DNA from: Sinorhizobium americanum
GTDB taxonomy: Bacteria; Pseudomonadota; Alphaproteobacteria; Rhizobiales; Rhizobiaceae
Assembly (NCBI RefSeq): GCF_001651855.1
Contig: NZ_LNQC01000076.1
Span: 297,018 to 361,017, forward strand
DNA length: 64,000 nt
Direction: 5' to 3'
The position numbers and the translations under genes are program-made. The notes under the pieces were generated by a model that was not told the DNA's origin, made no database searches, and saw nothing but the letters and a program-made list of their open reading frames with translations. Numbering within the stretch: the stretch's first letter is position 1; the number at the start of each line of letters is the position of its first letter. Shown piece after piece: positions 16,721 to 26,337 of the stretch.

Positions 16721-17710
16721 CTATTTCTGGATGCAGGTATCCGCGGTGTCCTTGGTGCATTCGTCGAGACCGGTGAAGACCGGATCTTCGACTGGCTTGC
16801 CGGCGATAAGGTCCATCATCACCGAGGGCGCCTTGTATCCCATCTCGAAGGGCCGCTGCCCGACGAGGGCGGTCACCAGTCCCTCCTTGGCGATCGCCAC
16901 TTCCTCGCCGATCGTGTCGGCAGCGCCGATCACGAACTCGTTCTTGGCGATCTTGTCGGCCATCGGCTTGAACAGGTCGCGGTAAGGCTGCGGTGCGCCG
17001 AACAGCGGCCACCCGCCCATGATGCCGAAGGCATCGAGGTCGGGATTGGCGGCCAGGATATCGGTCATCGCCTGGACGCCCTTGGCGCCGTCGTCGTTGG
17101 TAAAGACCGGGCACCCGGCAACTTCGGTCCAACCGCCTTCGCCCTTGAGCTCCGCCAGCCCTTTTTGACCGGTCAGCGCATCACGCATGCCCTGGGCACG
17201 GCGCAGAATATTGTCGGCGCCGGGATTGCCTTCGATGGTGCAGATCTTGCCGCCATTCGGCTTGCCCTTCTTGATGTACTCACCGATGCGGAAGCCCATC
17301 AGGTAATTGTCCGTGCCGAGATAGGTTTTGCGCAGAGCCGAATCTTCGGCCGCGAGATCCGCGTCGAGTGTCATGACCGGAACTGTCGGATTTGCGGTCT
17401 TGAGCGTCTGGGCAATGAGCTTGGCGTTCGAGGGCGAGATGGCGATCGCTGCGGTATCCGCCTTGCCCAGCATGTCTTGGACGATCTGCGCCTCTCCGGC
17501 CTCGTCGGATGTCGAGGCAGGGCCGGTGTAGAAGCATTCATACTCCGAATCCGGGTTTTCCTTGTTCCACTTCTGGCAGCCCTGGTTGATCGCCTCGAAG
17601 AACGGATTGTCGAGGCCTTTCACGACAATGACAAGCTGCTTCTTCTGGGCCAAAGCGGTACCGGCGGTGAGCGCCAGCACGGCTGCAGCAAGCAATAATG
17701 CCTTCCTCAT
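16721..17710 (-). CDS. Sugar ABC transporter periplasmic binding protein (Peripla_BP_4, ribose class)
   Basis: A 329-residue receptor with a clean signal peptide (MRKALLLAAAVLALTAGTALA, cleavage near residue 21). The mature start QKKQLVIVVKGLDNPFF is typical of ribose/galactose-class receptors. Four cysteines (in YECFY, KICTI, AGCPV and DECTK) plus one near the C-terminus (TCIQK) may form disulfides. GGGAGGAAAGC precedes the ATG. The matching ATPase and permease lie about 1.3 kb away on the opposite strand, with the SDR gene between, so the system is split around a divergent promoter. Confidence 0.9.
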   Translation of the reverse strand: MRKALLLAAAVLALTAGTALAQKKQLVIVVKGLDNPFFEAINQGCQKWNKENPDSEYECFYTGPASTSDEAGEAQIVQDMLGKADTAAIAISPSNAKLIAQTLKTANPTVPVMTLDADLAAEDSALRKTYLGTDNYLMGFRIGEYIKKGKPNGGKICTIEGNPGADNILRRAQGMRDALTGQKGLAELKGEGGWTEVAGCPVFTNDDGAKGVQAMTDILAANPDLDAFGIMGGWPLFGAPQPYRDLFKPMADKIAKNEFVIGAADTIGEEVAIAKEGLVTALVGQRPFEMGYKAPSVMMDLIAGKPVEDPVFTGLDECTKDTADTCIQK

Positions 17711-17757
17711 GCTTTCCTCCCTTGAAACGCGCGGACACCTCGTGTCCGCGACACCAG

Positions 17758-18738
17758 TCAGCCGGGATACCAGACGATGCGCGGATCCTCCTCCGAGCGC
17801 TCGTACTGCCAGGCAGAGTCTATAAGCTTCTCGAGACCGTAGTCGGGTCGCCAACCCAGCAGGTATTTGGCCTTGCTGTTGTCCATCCAGTTGGAATGGA
17901 AGCGGCTCGGGATGTCGACGGAGGCAAGGCCGCGTGTGCGGGCGAGATAGGCGGCGAGTTCGCCGTAATCGACCGGCCGATCCATAGAGATGTTGAAGAG
18001 TTGGCGCACCGCGCGGGGATGATCGATCGCCGCCAGCGTCGCCGAGACCAGATCGTCGACATGAACGAAGTTGCGCTTCAGCGGCTGTCCGTCGGCGTCG
18101 CGCAGCAGCGGCACGGTTCCTTCGCTCGCGTAGCGCCTGGCGTCGACCTCGGGAACGAGGTCCTTCCAGACCGGCCCGCCGAAGACATCGTCGCCGAAGG
18201 AGAGGGAGTACTTGAAGTCGTCCTTCTCCATGATCCAGGGCGCGCGCAGGCAGCAGGTATTCAAACCGTACTGGATGCCGTATTGCTCCAGCATCACCTC
18301 TTCAAGGACCTTCGACAGCGCGTAGCAGCCTGGATAGGCGCTATGCGGCGTCGCCTCGGTGACGGGGCCGTCGTGACGATAGTGGAAATGGCCGATACCG
18401 GCATCGCCGCCGAGCAGGATGAACTGCCGGGCGGTCTCGCTCACCCGGAATTCCTCGAGCAGCCAGAACAGCCCCTTGACCGTCACGTCCATGACGCTGT
18501 CGGGGGTCTCCTTGCAGGTGGCGAGGTGGACGACATGCGTTACCGCGACGAGCGCTCGGGCGGCGACGTCGCGCTCGGCGATCGTTCCGCGAACCACTTC
18601 GACACGGTCAGTCTCGGCACACAGGCGGTTGTGGCAAAGCGCACGGATGCGCGCCTTGGAAAAACGCGGATCGTCAAGCAGCCCAGCGATGAGATGCTGT
18701 CCGACCTTGCCCGTTGCCCCGGTGACAAGGATCAGCAT
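17758..18738 (-). CDS. NAD-dependent epimerase/dehydratase-type SDR protein
   Basis: A 326-residue extended SDR. The Rossmann glycine motif TGATGKVG is at residues 6-13, and the YxxxK pair is Tyr139/Lys143 (CYALSK). The strand that usually supplies the catalytic Ser/Thr reads ILLGGDAG, so that residue is not obvious. Substrate-domain features include CLRAPWIM and a C-terminal LLGWRPDYGLEKLID typical of nucleotide-sugar or uronate-type enzymes. It precedes the binding-protein gene in the same direction (about 47 bases) and so probably acts on the imported sugar. It could be a uronate- or aldose-dehydrogenase-like enzyme. The precise reaction is unknown. Confidence 0.82.
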   Translation of the reverse strand: MLILVTGATGKVGQHLIAGLLDDPRFSKARIRALCHNRLCAETDRVEVVRGTIAERDVAARALVAVTHVVHLATCKETPDSVMDVTVKGLFWLLEEFRVSETARQFILLGGDAGIGHFHYRHDGPVTEATPHSAYPGCYALSKVLEEVMLEQYGIQYGLNTCCLRAPWIMEKDDFKYSLSFGDDVFGGPVWKDLVPEVDARRYASEGTVPLLRDADGQPLKRNFVHVDDLVSATLAAIDHPRAVRQLFNISMDRPVDYGELAAYLARTRGLASVDIPSRFHSNWMDNSKAKYLLGWRPDYGLEKLIDSAWQYERSEEDPRIVWYPG

Positions 18739-18787
18739 GCTCTCCTCCTGCTGATAGCTAATATCTGCGCGCTTCGCGCGTCAACGA

Positions 18788-18805
18788 ATATTTGTAATAC
18801 AATAT
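18788..18805. promoter_or_regulatory. Candidate operator in the divergent promoter of the ribose-class ABC system
   Basis: TTGTAATACAA (18792-18802) is an 11-base palindrome around a central A, extended by AT-rich flanks to ATATTTGTAATACAATAT. This is the spacing seen for FadR/FCD-type GntR operators. It lies between the SDR/binding-protein unit and the ATPase/permease unit. No regulator gene is adjacent, so the protein that binds is not known. Confidence 0.5.
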
Positions 18806-18986
18806 GAGTTCGCGCGCATATACGTCTTTATTTGTAGGACGATTGATTGACGCTGTTCTGCGCATTTGCGTAAATGGAGATCGCATACCCAGGGGGAGGA
18901 GACCCGGGCGGCGGCGGCACATAGGCTTCATCCAAATCGAAGTATGCGCGGGGCGCTGCTTCGGCCACAGGTATCGGGAGGCTATC

Positions 18987-19727
<741 letters not shown>

Positions 19728-19766
19728 CGAGGCCCAGGAAAAGCGAAGGAAAAGCGAAGGTCGGTC

Positions 19767-20765
19767 ATGGCAATTACCTTGGATCGGGCGATCGGGCAGA
19801 GGCAGCAGGGCTGGGTCAACTCGGTTCTGTCCAGCCAGACGTTCTGGGTGCTGATCGCCGTCATTCTGGCCTGCCTCTTCCTGTCGGTCGCGACGGATAC
19901 CTTCGCGACACCGAAGAACCTCTACAACATCACCCGCAATTTCACCTTCGTGGCAATCATCGCGCTGGGCATGACGCTGGTGATCATCACGGGCGGCATC
20001 GACCTCTCGGTCGGATCGGTGCTGTGTCTCTGCAGCATGGTGCTCGCGGTGGTCATGAATGCCGGCTACAGCATCGAGGTCGGGATTGCCGCCTCGGTCG
20101 GAACGGCCCTGGTGATTGGGGGTTTCAACGGGGTCATGATCGCCTATCTCGGCTTTCCGCCTTTCGTCATCACGCTCGGCATGCTGTCGATCGCACGGAG
20201 CCTGGCGATGGTCGCCTCCAACAACACCGTCGTCTTCCAATTCGGACCGGATCACGACATGCTCCTGGCGCTTGGGGGCGGTGCTTGGTTCTTCGGCATT
20301 GCCAATCCGGTGATCTATATGATCGTGCTGGCGCTGCTCACCGGTTTCGTGCTGCGCTGGACGAAGTTCGGCCGCTACGTCTTCGCGATCGGCGGCAACG
20401 AGCACGCCGCGACGCTGACCGGCGTTCCGGTACGCCGGATCAAGGTTACCGTCTATATGATTTCGGCGCTCTCGGCGGGCGTTGCCGGCATCATCCAGAC
20501 CGGCTGGCTCGGCGCAGTCACCACGAACATCGGCGCCGGCATGGAGCTGCAGGTAATCGCCGCGGCGGTCATCGGCGGCGCCAACCTGGCCGGGGGCGTC
20601 GGTACCGCTTCCGGCGCGCTGATCGGTGCGGCGCTGATCGAGGTGATCCGCAACAGCCTCGGGCTCCTCGGCATCAACGCCTTCTGGCAGGGAACCTTCA
20701 TCGGCGGCGCGACGGTGCTTGCCGTCCTGTTCGACCGCATCCGCAGTTTCCGCCAGAGCGAGTAG
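19767..20765 (+). CDS. Sugar ABC transporter permease (BPD_transp_2, RbsC/FrcC-like)
   Basis: A 332-residue, roughly ten-helix permease. Family marks are GMTLVIITGGIDLSVGSV in the second to third helices, the cytoplasmic FGRYVFAIGGNEHAATLTGVPV loop (read as FGRYVFAIGGNEHA and TLTGVPV), and the late GGANLAGGVGT segment. It completes the importer whose receptor is encoded at 16721-17710. It is convergent with the S41-like gene, whose stop is 14 bases away. Confidence 0.92.
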   Translation: MAITLDRAIGQRQQGWVNSVLSSQTFWVLIAVILACLFLSVATDTFATPKNLYNITRNFTFVAIIALGMTLVIITGGIDLSVGSVLCLCSMVLAVVMNAGYSIEVGIAASVGTALVIGGFNGVMIAYLGFPPFVITLGMLSIARSLAMVASNNTVVFQFGPDHDMLLALGGGAWFFGIANPVIYMIVLALLTGFVLRWTKFGRYVFAIGGNEHAATLTGVPVRRIKVTVYMISALSAGVAGIIQTGWLGAVTTNIGAGMELQVIAAAVIGGANLAGGVGTASGALIGAALIEVIRNSLGLLGINAFWQGTFIGGATVLAVLFDRIRSFRQSE

Positions 20766-20779
20766 GGCGGCCGGGCCGT

Positions 20780-22027
20780 TCAGCCCTTGGCGAGAATGCG
20801 CTGCATTTCCATCATGGCGGCGTCGAGTTGCGGATCGCGCCCCGCCGCATAGGGCAGGCTGAAGGGCACCGCTATGTCCGGTTCGACGCCGCGGCCTTCC
20901 AGCCGCAGACCTTCGTCGATGACCGCATCGGAGACCGCCACTTCCAGAAGGCTGTCGTCGGGAAGAAGAAAGGCCCGCCCTGCGAGCAGGGCACCGGCCG
21001 TGCGTGAGCCGACGAGCGGTATGCCATTCACCTTCAGGGCATGGGCGAAGAGTTCGAGGCCGCTTCTCGACCCTTCATCGATGATCGCCACCACCGGTCG
21101 CCGCCAGCGAACGGTTCCGAACATGTCCTTGCCGTCCCGCGAGATCAGCCGGAATGTCGGCACCCCGCCGACGAAAAGGCCCGCCGCATCCGGCGGGCCG
21201 CCGCCCCATCGACCGCGCAGGTCGACGATGACGCCGTCGGCGTCCTTGAGGCGACCGCCGGCGAGTTCACGGGCGACTATATCGAGACCGTCGCGGGTCG
21301 ACAGGGTCCAGAGCCGCAGGTAGCCGATCCGCCGCCCCTCCCGTTCTGTGACCGCGATGCTCGTCTCTATCGCCTTTTCAAAGGTGCGCAGCGGCTGCAG
21401 CCGCTCGACGGCAACCGTTAGGGTGATTGGCAGTGCGTCGCGGTGCCGGCGCAGCCGGACGTCGACGGTTCGGCCGATCCTGTCGCGGAAGGATGCAATC
21501 TCGCGGTAAGGCAGGCCGTCCACGGAGAGGATCTCGTCGCCGAGCCTGATGCCTGCCCGGGCGGCGGGCGCCCCGTCATAGACATCGCTGACGAAGCGCT
21601 GTGCGCCTTCGAGGCGCGTGACCATGCCGATCCCGGCATAACGAACTTCGCCATCCGGCGGGAACAGGCGTTTGATGTCGTTGCGGATGGCGAAGCGGAA
21701 TATGTCGGCCAGTTCGTAATAATCGATCCTGTCGGCGGTGAAGCGGCCGGTATGCGACACGCCGAGGCTGGCGAGTACGCTGTCGACCGCCGCATCAACG
21801 CGATCGTCCGAGCTCTTTGCGGTCAGTTTGCCGCGCTCATCCGTGACCTGGCGGCGGACCGCGGCATTGAAGCGGTCAAGCCCGGATGTGTCATAGAAAT
21901 TGTCGACGACCAACTCGACGGCCCGGTCGAAAACGGGATGGCCGGAACGGGGCAGATCCAGCGCGAAACCGTGGCCGGGCACGAGCAAGAGCAGGAACGC
22001 GAAGAGCAGGGAGCGACACGTCTTCAT
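20780..22027 (-). CDS. Exported S41-type peptidase-like protein with PDZ domain
   Basis: A 415-residue protein with a signal peptide (MKTCRSLLFAFLLLLVPGHG, cleavage near residue 22). A C-terminal-processing-protease layout follows: helical N-domain, PDZ-like domain about 130-210 (YDGAPAARAGIRLGDEILSV), then the S41 core about 230-400. The likely nucleophile is Ser322 in GSRSGLELFAHAL. The general-base Lys that CTP proteases carry in a T-x-GK motif about 25 residues later is not seen; that region reads SRTAGALLAGRAF. The protein may use another base, as in tricorn-like members, or be inactive. No operon partner is evident. Confidence 0.82.
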   Translation of the reverse strand: MKTCRSLLFAFLLLLVPGHGFALDLPRSGHPVFDRAVELVVDNFYDTSGLDRFNAAVRRQVTDERGKLTAKSSDDRVDAAVDSVLASLGVSHTGRFTADRIDYYELADIFRFAIRNDIKRLFPPDGEVRYAGIGMVTRLEGAQRFVSDVYDGAPAARAGIRLGDEILSVDGLPYREIASFRDRIGRTVDVRLRRHRDALPITLTVAVERLQPLRTFEKAIETSIAVTEREGRRIGYLRLWTLSTRDGLDIVARELAGGRLKDADGVIVDLRGRWGGGPPDAAGLFVGGVPTFRLISRDGKDMFGTVRWRRPVVAIIDEGSRSGLELFAHALKVNGIPLVGSRTAGALLAGRAFLLPDDSLLEVAVSDAVIDEGLRLEGRGVEPDIAVPFSLPYAAGRDPQLDAAMMEMQRILAKG

Positions 22028-22141
22028 CGTCGAGGAACCATGTTTCGGTCATGCCCAACACTATCCGCAAAGCAGCGGCCGGATCGAGACGCCTCTCAAC
22101 AACATTCCGTGAAGCAAAAATGGTCCTAGCCGCCGCGAAGT

Positions 22142-23269
22142 TCAGCTTCGGCTCTCGGGATTGCCATGCCGCAAATGCCCGAAGCGGAAACGGCCGGCTG
22201 CGGCCGCGCGCACCATCATCATCTCGCCGATGGTCTCATGGGTCATCAGCCCTACCAGGCGGTCCATGCTGTCGACGACCGCGACGGCAGGGGAGCTCGC
22301 CTCCTGCATAAGTCGGAGGCTTTCGTCGAGGCGCTTGCGATGGTGGATCCTCGGCACGTTACGGCGCATTGCCAGAACGACGGGCGTTGTTGCGCCCTTT
22401 TCCTTCAATGTACGGATCATATCGTCCCGGGTGAGCAGGCCCTCGAAATGGCCGGAGGCATCGACGACGGGGAACTCGCGCTGCGTCGTCGCAAGCAGGG
22501 CTTCGATAGCCTCGTCGATGCTCGCCGTGCGGTCGAGCGTCGTGAATTCGGTAATCATCACGTCGCTCACCAGAACGCTGCCGGAAACCTCCCGGATCTG
22601 TGCGTTCTGTGCTTCCGCTGTCGCGGCCAGATAGACGAAGATTGCGATGAAGATCAGCAGCGGATTGTAGAACAGGCCGACGAAACCGAAAACGAAGGCG
22701 AGCCCCTGGCCGATCATCGCGGCGATCTGGGTGGCACGCGGCCAGCTCAAGCGCGAGGCAAGCGCGGCGCGCAGGACGCGGCCGCCATCCATCGGAAAAG
22801 CCGGGATCATGTTGAAAAGCACCAGAAACACATTCACCCCGGCGAGCCGCGCCAGAAAGCTCATATGCGGGTCCTCGATCCCGGCGATCTGCTCCATGCC
22901 GATCGAGGTCCTGAGCACAAGAATGAGGACGCCGGCGATCGCCACGTTGACGAGCGGGCCGGCGATCGCAATCACGAACTCCGCCCCGGGCTCTTCCGGC
23001 ATGCGCTCGAGCCGGGCGACGCCGCCGATCGGAAGCAGCGTGATGTCCGGCGTCCTGATGCCAAAATGGCGCGCCGCGGCAATGTGCCCGAATTCGTGCA
23101 GCACGACGCAGCCGAAGACAGCCAAAACGAAGGCGATTCCTTCAAGCGCGGCCGGCGTACCGCCGATCCTGTAGTGCATCAGCCAGATCCAGACGAGCAG
23201 CAGCGCAAAGGTCACGTGCACGCGGAGCGCGGTGCCGGCAATCGTCCCAATCCTGAATGACCAAGCCAT
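22142..23269 (-). CDS. Site-2-protease-family (M50) zinc metalloprotease with CBS domains
   Basis: A 375-residue membrane protein. The zinc-binding motif HEFGH is at residues 58-62 inside a hydrophobic helix, and the second conserved motif NMIPAFPMDGGR spans about 153-164 with the third ligand Asp161. About six membrane segments occupy residues 1-220. Two CBS domains (about 245-300 and 310-360) form a cytoplasmic nucleotide-sensing tail. Proteins of this architecture (Rv2625c/SpoIVFB-like) cleave membrane-embedded substrates. A substrate is not evident from neighbours. Confidence 0.9.
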   Translation of the reverse strand: MAWSFRIGTIAGTALRVHVTFALLLVWIWLMHYRIGGTPAALEGIAFVLAVFGCVVLHEFGHIAAARHFGIRTPDITLLPIGGVARLERMPEEPGAEFVIAIAGPLVNVAIAGVLILVLRTSIGMEQIAGIEDPHMSFLARLAGVNVFLVLFNMIPAFPMDGGRVLRAALASRLSWPRATQIAAMIGQGLAFVFGFVGLFYNPLLIFIAIFVYLAATAEAQNAQIREVSGSVLVSDVMITEFTTLDRTASIDEAIEALLATTQREFPVVDASGHFEGLLTRDDMIRTLKEKGATTPVVLAMRRNVPRIHHRKRLDESLRLMQEASSPAVAVVDSMDRLVGLMTHETIGEMMMVRAAAAGRFRFGHLRHGNPESRS

Positions 23270-23500
23270 GCGCGATGCGCTCCTGCCGCCCGGGATCGAC
23301 GGTTACTGAGTGTATGCTGCCAGCGGCGGCTTGGACATCGCCTTGATTGTCCACCGGGCGGCGGGGCAAACTCGAATGTACAATCAATGACCGGCAGGTT
23401 CGTTCCCTGCGGCTGCCGAAGCGTCGTTTCCGCGTGTGAGTGATCGCGATCGATCTCTGTCTGACGCCGCTTAGACGCGTGGATGCTCCTGGTTCCGGGC

Positions 23501-23803
23501 CTAATAGGCCCTCGCCGGGACAAAAAGACAGATCGTTCTTCCGCGGTCTTCGCCCGCCGCCGAGCACCAGTGATACTCGCCGTCCGGGGATATGCGCACT
23601 CTTCGGTCGGAATAGGGGAGGACTTCGCCGGTGGCGTTTATGATGTAGCCTTGCGGACGTTCGCTTACGGCCGTCTGGTTGACGTGACGGCAGTCGAAGT
23701 TCGAACAGCAGGAGTTCGGATATTTCCAGCCGCTGGGCGCGTCATGGGAGTAAGCAAAGGTGGTTGTAGACAATCCGACGAGCAAAAAGAAAATTCCGCG
23801 CAT
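23501..23803 (-). CDS. Small exported cysteine-containing protein, unknown function
   Basis: A 100-residue protein with a signal peptide (about residues 1-19, ending TTFAYSH). The mature part has CCSNFDCRHV near residue 32 and HWCSAAGEDRGRTICLF near the end, five cysteines in total, so disulfides or metal binding are likely. It resembles a family of short rhizobial hypothetical proteins I recall with the same SPDGEYHWCS stretch. AAGGAG sits well before the ATG. Function is not known. Confidence 0.75.
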   Translation of the reverse strand: MRGIFFLLVGLSTTTFAYSHDAPSGWKYPNSCCSNFDCRHVNQTAVSERPQGYIINATGEVLPYSDRRVRISPDGEYHWCSAAGEDRGRTICLFVPARAY

Positions 23804-24122
23804 TGCGATCTCCTTCTCCAGCAGGATGTCGAGAGAACGCGTTACATTCGAAATCCGCTCTAACCACTTGAAATCGAATTTCTTTTATGGACTCTCGATC
23901 GAGCCCATGCGAAACATTGCGATCGACGAGGAACGGTCGCCAATTCTCCAACGAGAGACACGAGTCAGAACCGACAGCGTTCACTGATGCTTACAAACGG
24001 CGGGATCATCTAAATGATCCACATCAGCGCCGTACATTTCAAATCCGGCGAATTGACGTCTCGGCGATGCATTTGGTGCCAAGAGCCACCCTTGATTGTG
24101 ACCGGGGCAGGCGGCCGCCCAC
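23804..24122. other. Intergenic stretch of about 320 bases without a supported gene
   Basis: It lies between the small exported protein and the LacI-family gene. It is locally AT-richer around 23850-23900. A perfect 7-bp hairpin occurs at 24003-24020 (GGATCAT, loop CTAA, ATGATCC). Several overlapping frames exist but none has a ribosome site or recognisable product. The promoter of the minus-strand small gene should be at its left end. Confidence 0.4.
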
Positions 24123-25160
24123 TCAGGGCTGGTGGATGTGGAGGGCGTCGCTGGCGCCTTCGACAAGCTCCATCGGCCAGAGCTTGTTCGCTGTCCCATG
24201 CGGGTAATGCTCCCGGAAGACCGGCATGGTCGAGAGCAGCGTTTCGGCCAGGGCGACGCCGAGATCGCGCAGCGAAAGCCGGAAGCAGGTGAGGGAGGGC
24301 GAGAGGAATTGGGCATGCGGGCTGTAGCGTCCAATGACCGCGATATCGCGTCCGGGCTTCACGCCTGCCTCGGACAACGCCCGGTAAAAGCCGATGGCTA
24401 TCGTTTCATTGATCAGCACGATGGCGGTCGGACGCTCATCGAGTGAGAGAAGCTCGCGGCCGACCTGGTATCCGCCGGCTTCGTTGGGGGTGGACCGAAA
24501 GATCAGCTCCTCCTCAAGCGCCAGGCCGTGCGAGGCCAGCGCCTCGCGGCAGCGCTCGACGAAGACGTAGCCGAGGTTGACGTCGTCATGCGGACGTGTG
24601 ACGGCAATACGGCGATGGCCGCGCGCCACCAGCCGGTCGATGGAAGCCTGCGCCATCCCCTCGAAATCGAGATCAAGCCATGGCTGGCCGGCATCGGTTA
24701 GGGTTCGGCCAAGGGTGACGAAGGGAATATTGCGCTCCGACAGAAGCTCGACACGGGCATCGTGCCGTTGCGTCGCCGAGAGGATCACCCCGTCGGCAAA
24801 GCCGCGGGCGACCACCCGGCTGAGATAGTCGGCGGGATCCTCCTCAGATGAGCAGAGGAGCGCAACCAGATCGAGCTTGTGCCTGCCGAAAACCGCCTGC
24901 ACGCCGTCGAAGACGCTCATGAAGAACGTGTCGCCCTGACCGGTGATCTCCGTGCCGGTCTGCATCATGAAGCCGATGATGTTGGTCGTGCCCTGGCGCA
25001 GGCTTCGCCCCGACTGGTTCGGCACATAGCCGAGCTCCTTGGCCGCCGCCAGCACCCGACGACGTGTCTCCTCGTTGACATCCGGGCGACCGTTCAGTGC
25101 TCGGGAAACTGTTCCAATCGATATGTCGAGATGCTGCGCAAGCCGCCGAATGCCCTTCAT
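24123..25160 (-). CDS. LacI-family transcriptional regulator
   Basis: A 345-residue repressor-type protein. The N-terminal helix-turn-helix with hinge reads MKGIRRLAQHLDISIGTVSR, followed by NGRPDVNEETRRRV and GYVPNQSGRSL. Residues about 60-340 form the periplasmic-binding-protein-like effector domain. The start at 25160 gives the canonical LacI N-terminus; a longer frame upstream adds an arginine-rich stretch with no ribosome site. It is divergent from the dehydrogenase operon starting at 25297, and a perfect LacI-type palindrome lies between them. Autoregulation plus control of that operon is the likely job; the ligand is probably a sugar. Confidence 0.93.
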   Translation of the reverse strand: MKGIRRLAQHLDISIGTVSRALNGRPDVNEETRRRVLAAAKELGYVPNQSGRSLRQGTTNIIGFMMQTGTEITGQGDTFFMSVFDGVQAVFGRHKLDLVALLCSSEEDPADYLSRVVARGFADGVILSATQRHDARVELLSERNIPFVTLGRTLTDAGQPWLDLDFEGMAQASIDRLVARGHRRIAVTRPHDDVNLGYVFVERCREALASHGLALEEELIFRSTPNEAGGYQVGRELLSLDERPTAIVLINETIAIGFYRALSEAGVKPGRDIAVIGRYSPHAQFLSPSLTCFRLSLRDLGVALAETLLSTMPVFREHYPHGTANKLWPMELVEGASDALHIHQP

Positions 25161-25207
25161 TGTCGGAGTGTTTCCTCCTCTGCCCGCTCGTCGTTCCCGA
25201 TTCCCTA

Positions 25208-25236
25208 TTGACATGTTTCGGAAACTCCGCATAGTT
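25208..25236 (+). promoter_or_regulatory. Putative sigma70-type promoter for the dehydrogenase operon
   Basis: TTGACA at 25208-25213 is a consensus -35 box. About 16-17 bases later CATAGT/ATAGTT (25230-25236) is a weak -10. The predicted transcription start would fall on the LacI palindrome that follows immediately. A second symmetric element, GTTTC-G-GAAAC (25215-25225), lies inside the spacer. Confidence 0.5.
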
Positions 25237-25252
25237 CCGTAAACGTTTACGG
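25237..25252. promoter_or_regulatory. LacI-family operator, perfect 16-bp palindrome
   Basis: CCGTAAACGTTTACGG reads the same on both strands and has the central CG of LacI/GalR operators. It lies between the LacI gene (start 25160) and the dehydrogenase gene (start 25297), directly after a -35/-10 pair, where a bound repressor would block initiation. Confidence 0.8.
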
Positions 25253-25296
25253 ACGCCGAAACAAGGCGAAATCGTCATCGTTTGGGAGGAGAAACC

Positions 25297-26325
25297 GTGA
25301 TCTTGCGCGCAGTTCTATGCGGGTGCGGAGCCATGGCCAGGGGCTGGGTGAGGGCGATCGCCGCCACTCCGGATCTCCGGTCGCAGATCCGGTTGGTCGG
25401 GCTTGTCGACGTCAAGCCGGAGGTCGCGACCGCGCTTGCCGCCGAGTTCGATCTCAAGGATGTCGTCATCGGCTCGGATCTTGACGCGGTTCTCGCCGAA
25501 ACGAAGCCGGACATCCTCTTCGACGTCGTCGTACCTGCTGCGCGACGCGAAGTCGTCGCGACCGGCTTCCGCCACGGCTGCCACGTGCTCAGCGAGAAGC
25601 CGATGGCCACCTCGATCGAGGCCGGCCGTGAGTTAGTTCGGCTCGCCGACGAGGCAGGCAAGCTGCATGCGGTCGTGCAGAACCGCCGCTTCATCTCCGG
25701 CGTGCGCCGCATCCGCCGTTTCGTGGAAGAGGGCGCGCTTGGAGAACTGACCGGCATTCACTGCGACTTCTTCATCGGCGCGCATTTCGGCGGCTTTCGC
25801 GAAGAGATGGATCACGTGCTGCTTCTGGACATGGCGATCCACACTTTCGATGCGGCCCGCTTCATCGCCGACAAGAAGCCGATCGCCGTCTATTGCCATG
25901 AGGAGAACCCGCGCGGCTCCTGGTACCGTCACGGCGCGGCCGCTATGGCGATCTTCGAGCTCTCGGATAAGGTCACCTTCACCTATCGCGGCTCCTGGTG
26001 CGCCGAGGGCGCCAATACGAGCTGGGAGAGCGCGTGGCGTATCACCGGGACTCGCGGGACCCTGCTTTGGGATGGCGCCGAAAGCTTCCGTGCCCATACG
26101 GTTTCCGGCGGCGACGGCTTCCTGCGCGAACCGCTCCCGCTCGAAATCCCGGAGCCCGCCGACCCGCGGCAAACGCATGGGCATGCGAGCGTAATTGCCG
26201 ATTTCGTCGCGGCCATCCGCAGCGGGCAAAAGCCGGAGACGGCAAGCGACGACAATATCAACAGCCTTGCCATGGTGTTCGCAGCGATCGAGAGCGCCCG
26301 CACCCGGCAGCGCGTGACAATCTGA
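25297..26325 (+). CDS. Gfo/Idh/MocA-family NAD(P)-dependent oxidoreductase
   Basis: A 342-residue dehydrogenase. The Rossmann motif GCGAMARGW is at about residues 8-16, and the family active-site motif EKPMA is near residue 95 (VLSEKPMATS). The C-terminal alpha/beta domain includes DMAIHTFDAARF, with the conserved His. Such enzymes oxidise or reduce sugars, inositols or amino sugars. The GTG at 25297 is chosen because GGGAGGAG precedes it at ideal spacing. It is the first gene of a LacI-controlled operon with an isomerase and a complete importer. The exact substrate is unknown. Confidence 0.9.
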   Translation: MILRAVLCGCGAMARGWVRAIAATPDLRSQIRLVGLVDVKPEVATALAAEFDLKDVVIGSDLDAVLAETKPDILFDVVVPAARREVVATGFRHGCHVLSEKPMATSIEAGRELVRLADEAGKLHAVVQNRRFISGVRRIRRFVEEGALGELTGIHCDFFIGAHFGGFREEMDHVLLLDMAIHTFDAARFIADKKPIAVYCHEENPRGSWYRHGAAAMAIFELSDKVTFTYRGSWCAEGANTSWESAWRITGTRGTLLWDGAESFRAHTVSGGDGFLREPLPLEIPEPADPRQTHGHASVIADFVAAIRSGQKPETASDDNINSLAMVFAAIESARTRQRVTI

Positions 26326-26337
26326 GCGAGGCAATCG

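Noticed and set aside
24003..24020. Perfect 7-bp hairpin as a terminator for the LacI-family gene
   Set aside because: It has no U-tract, lies over 100 bases beyond the stop, and its stem is AT/GC mixed; left as an unexplained small structure.
23981..24334. A 117-residue minus-strand frame overlapping the end of the LacI gene, with a C-terminal tail reaching into the intergenic gap
   Set aside because: Most of it is a shadow of the LacI frame, and the tail beyond is too short and featureless to call a gene or a pseudogene.
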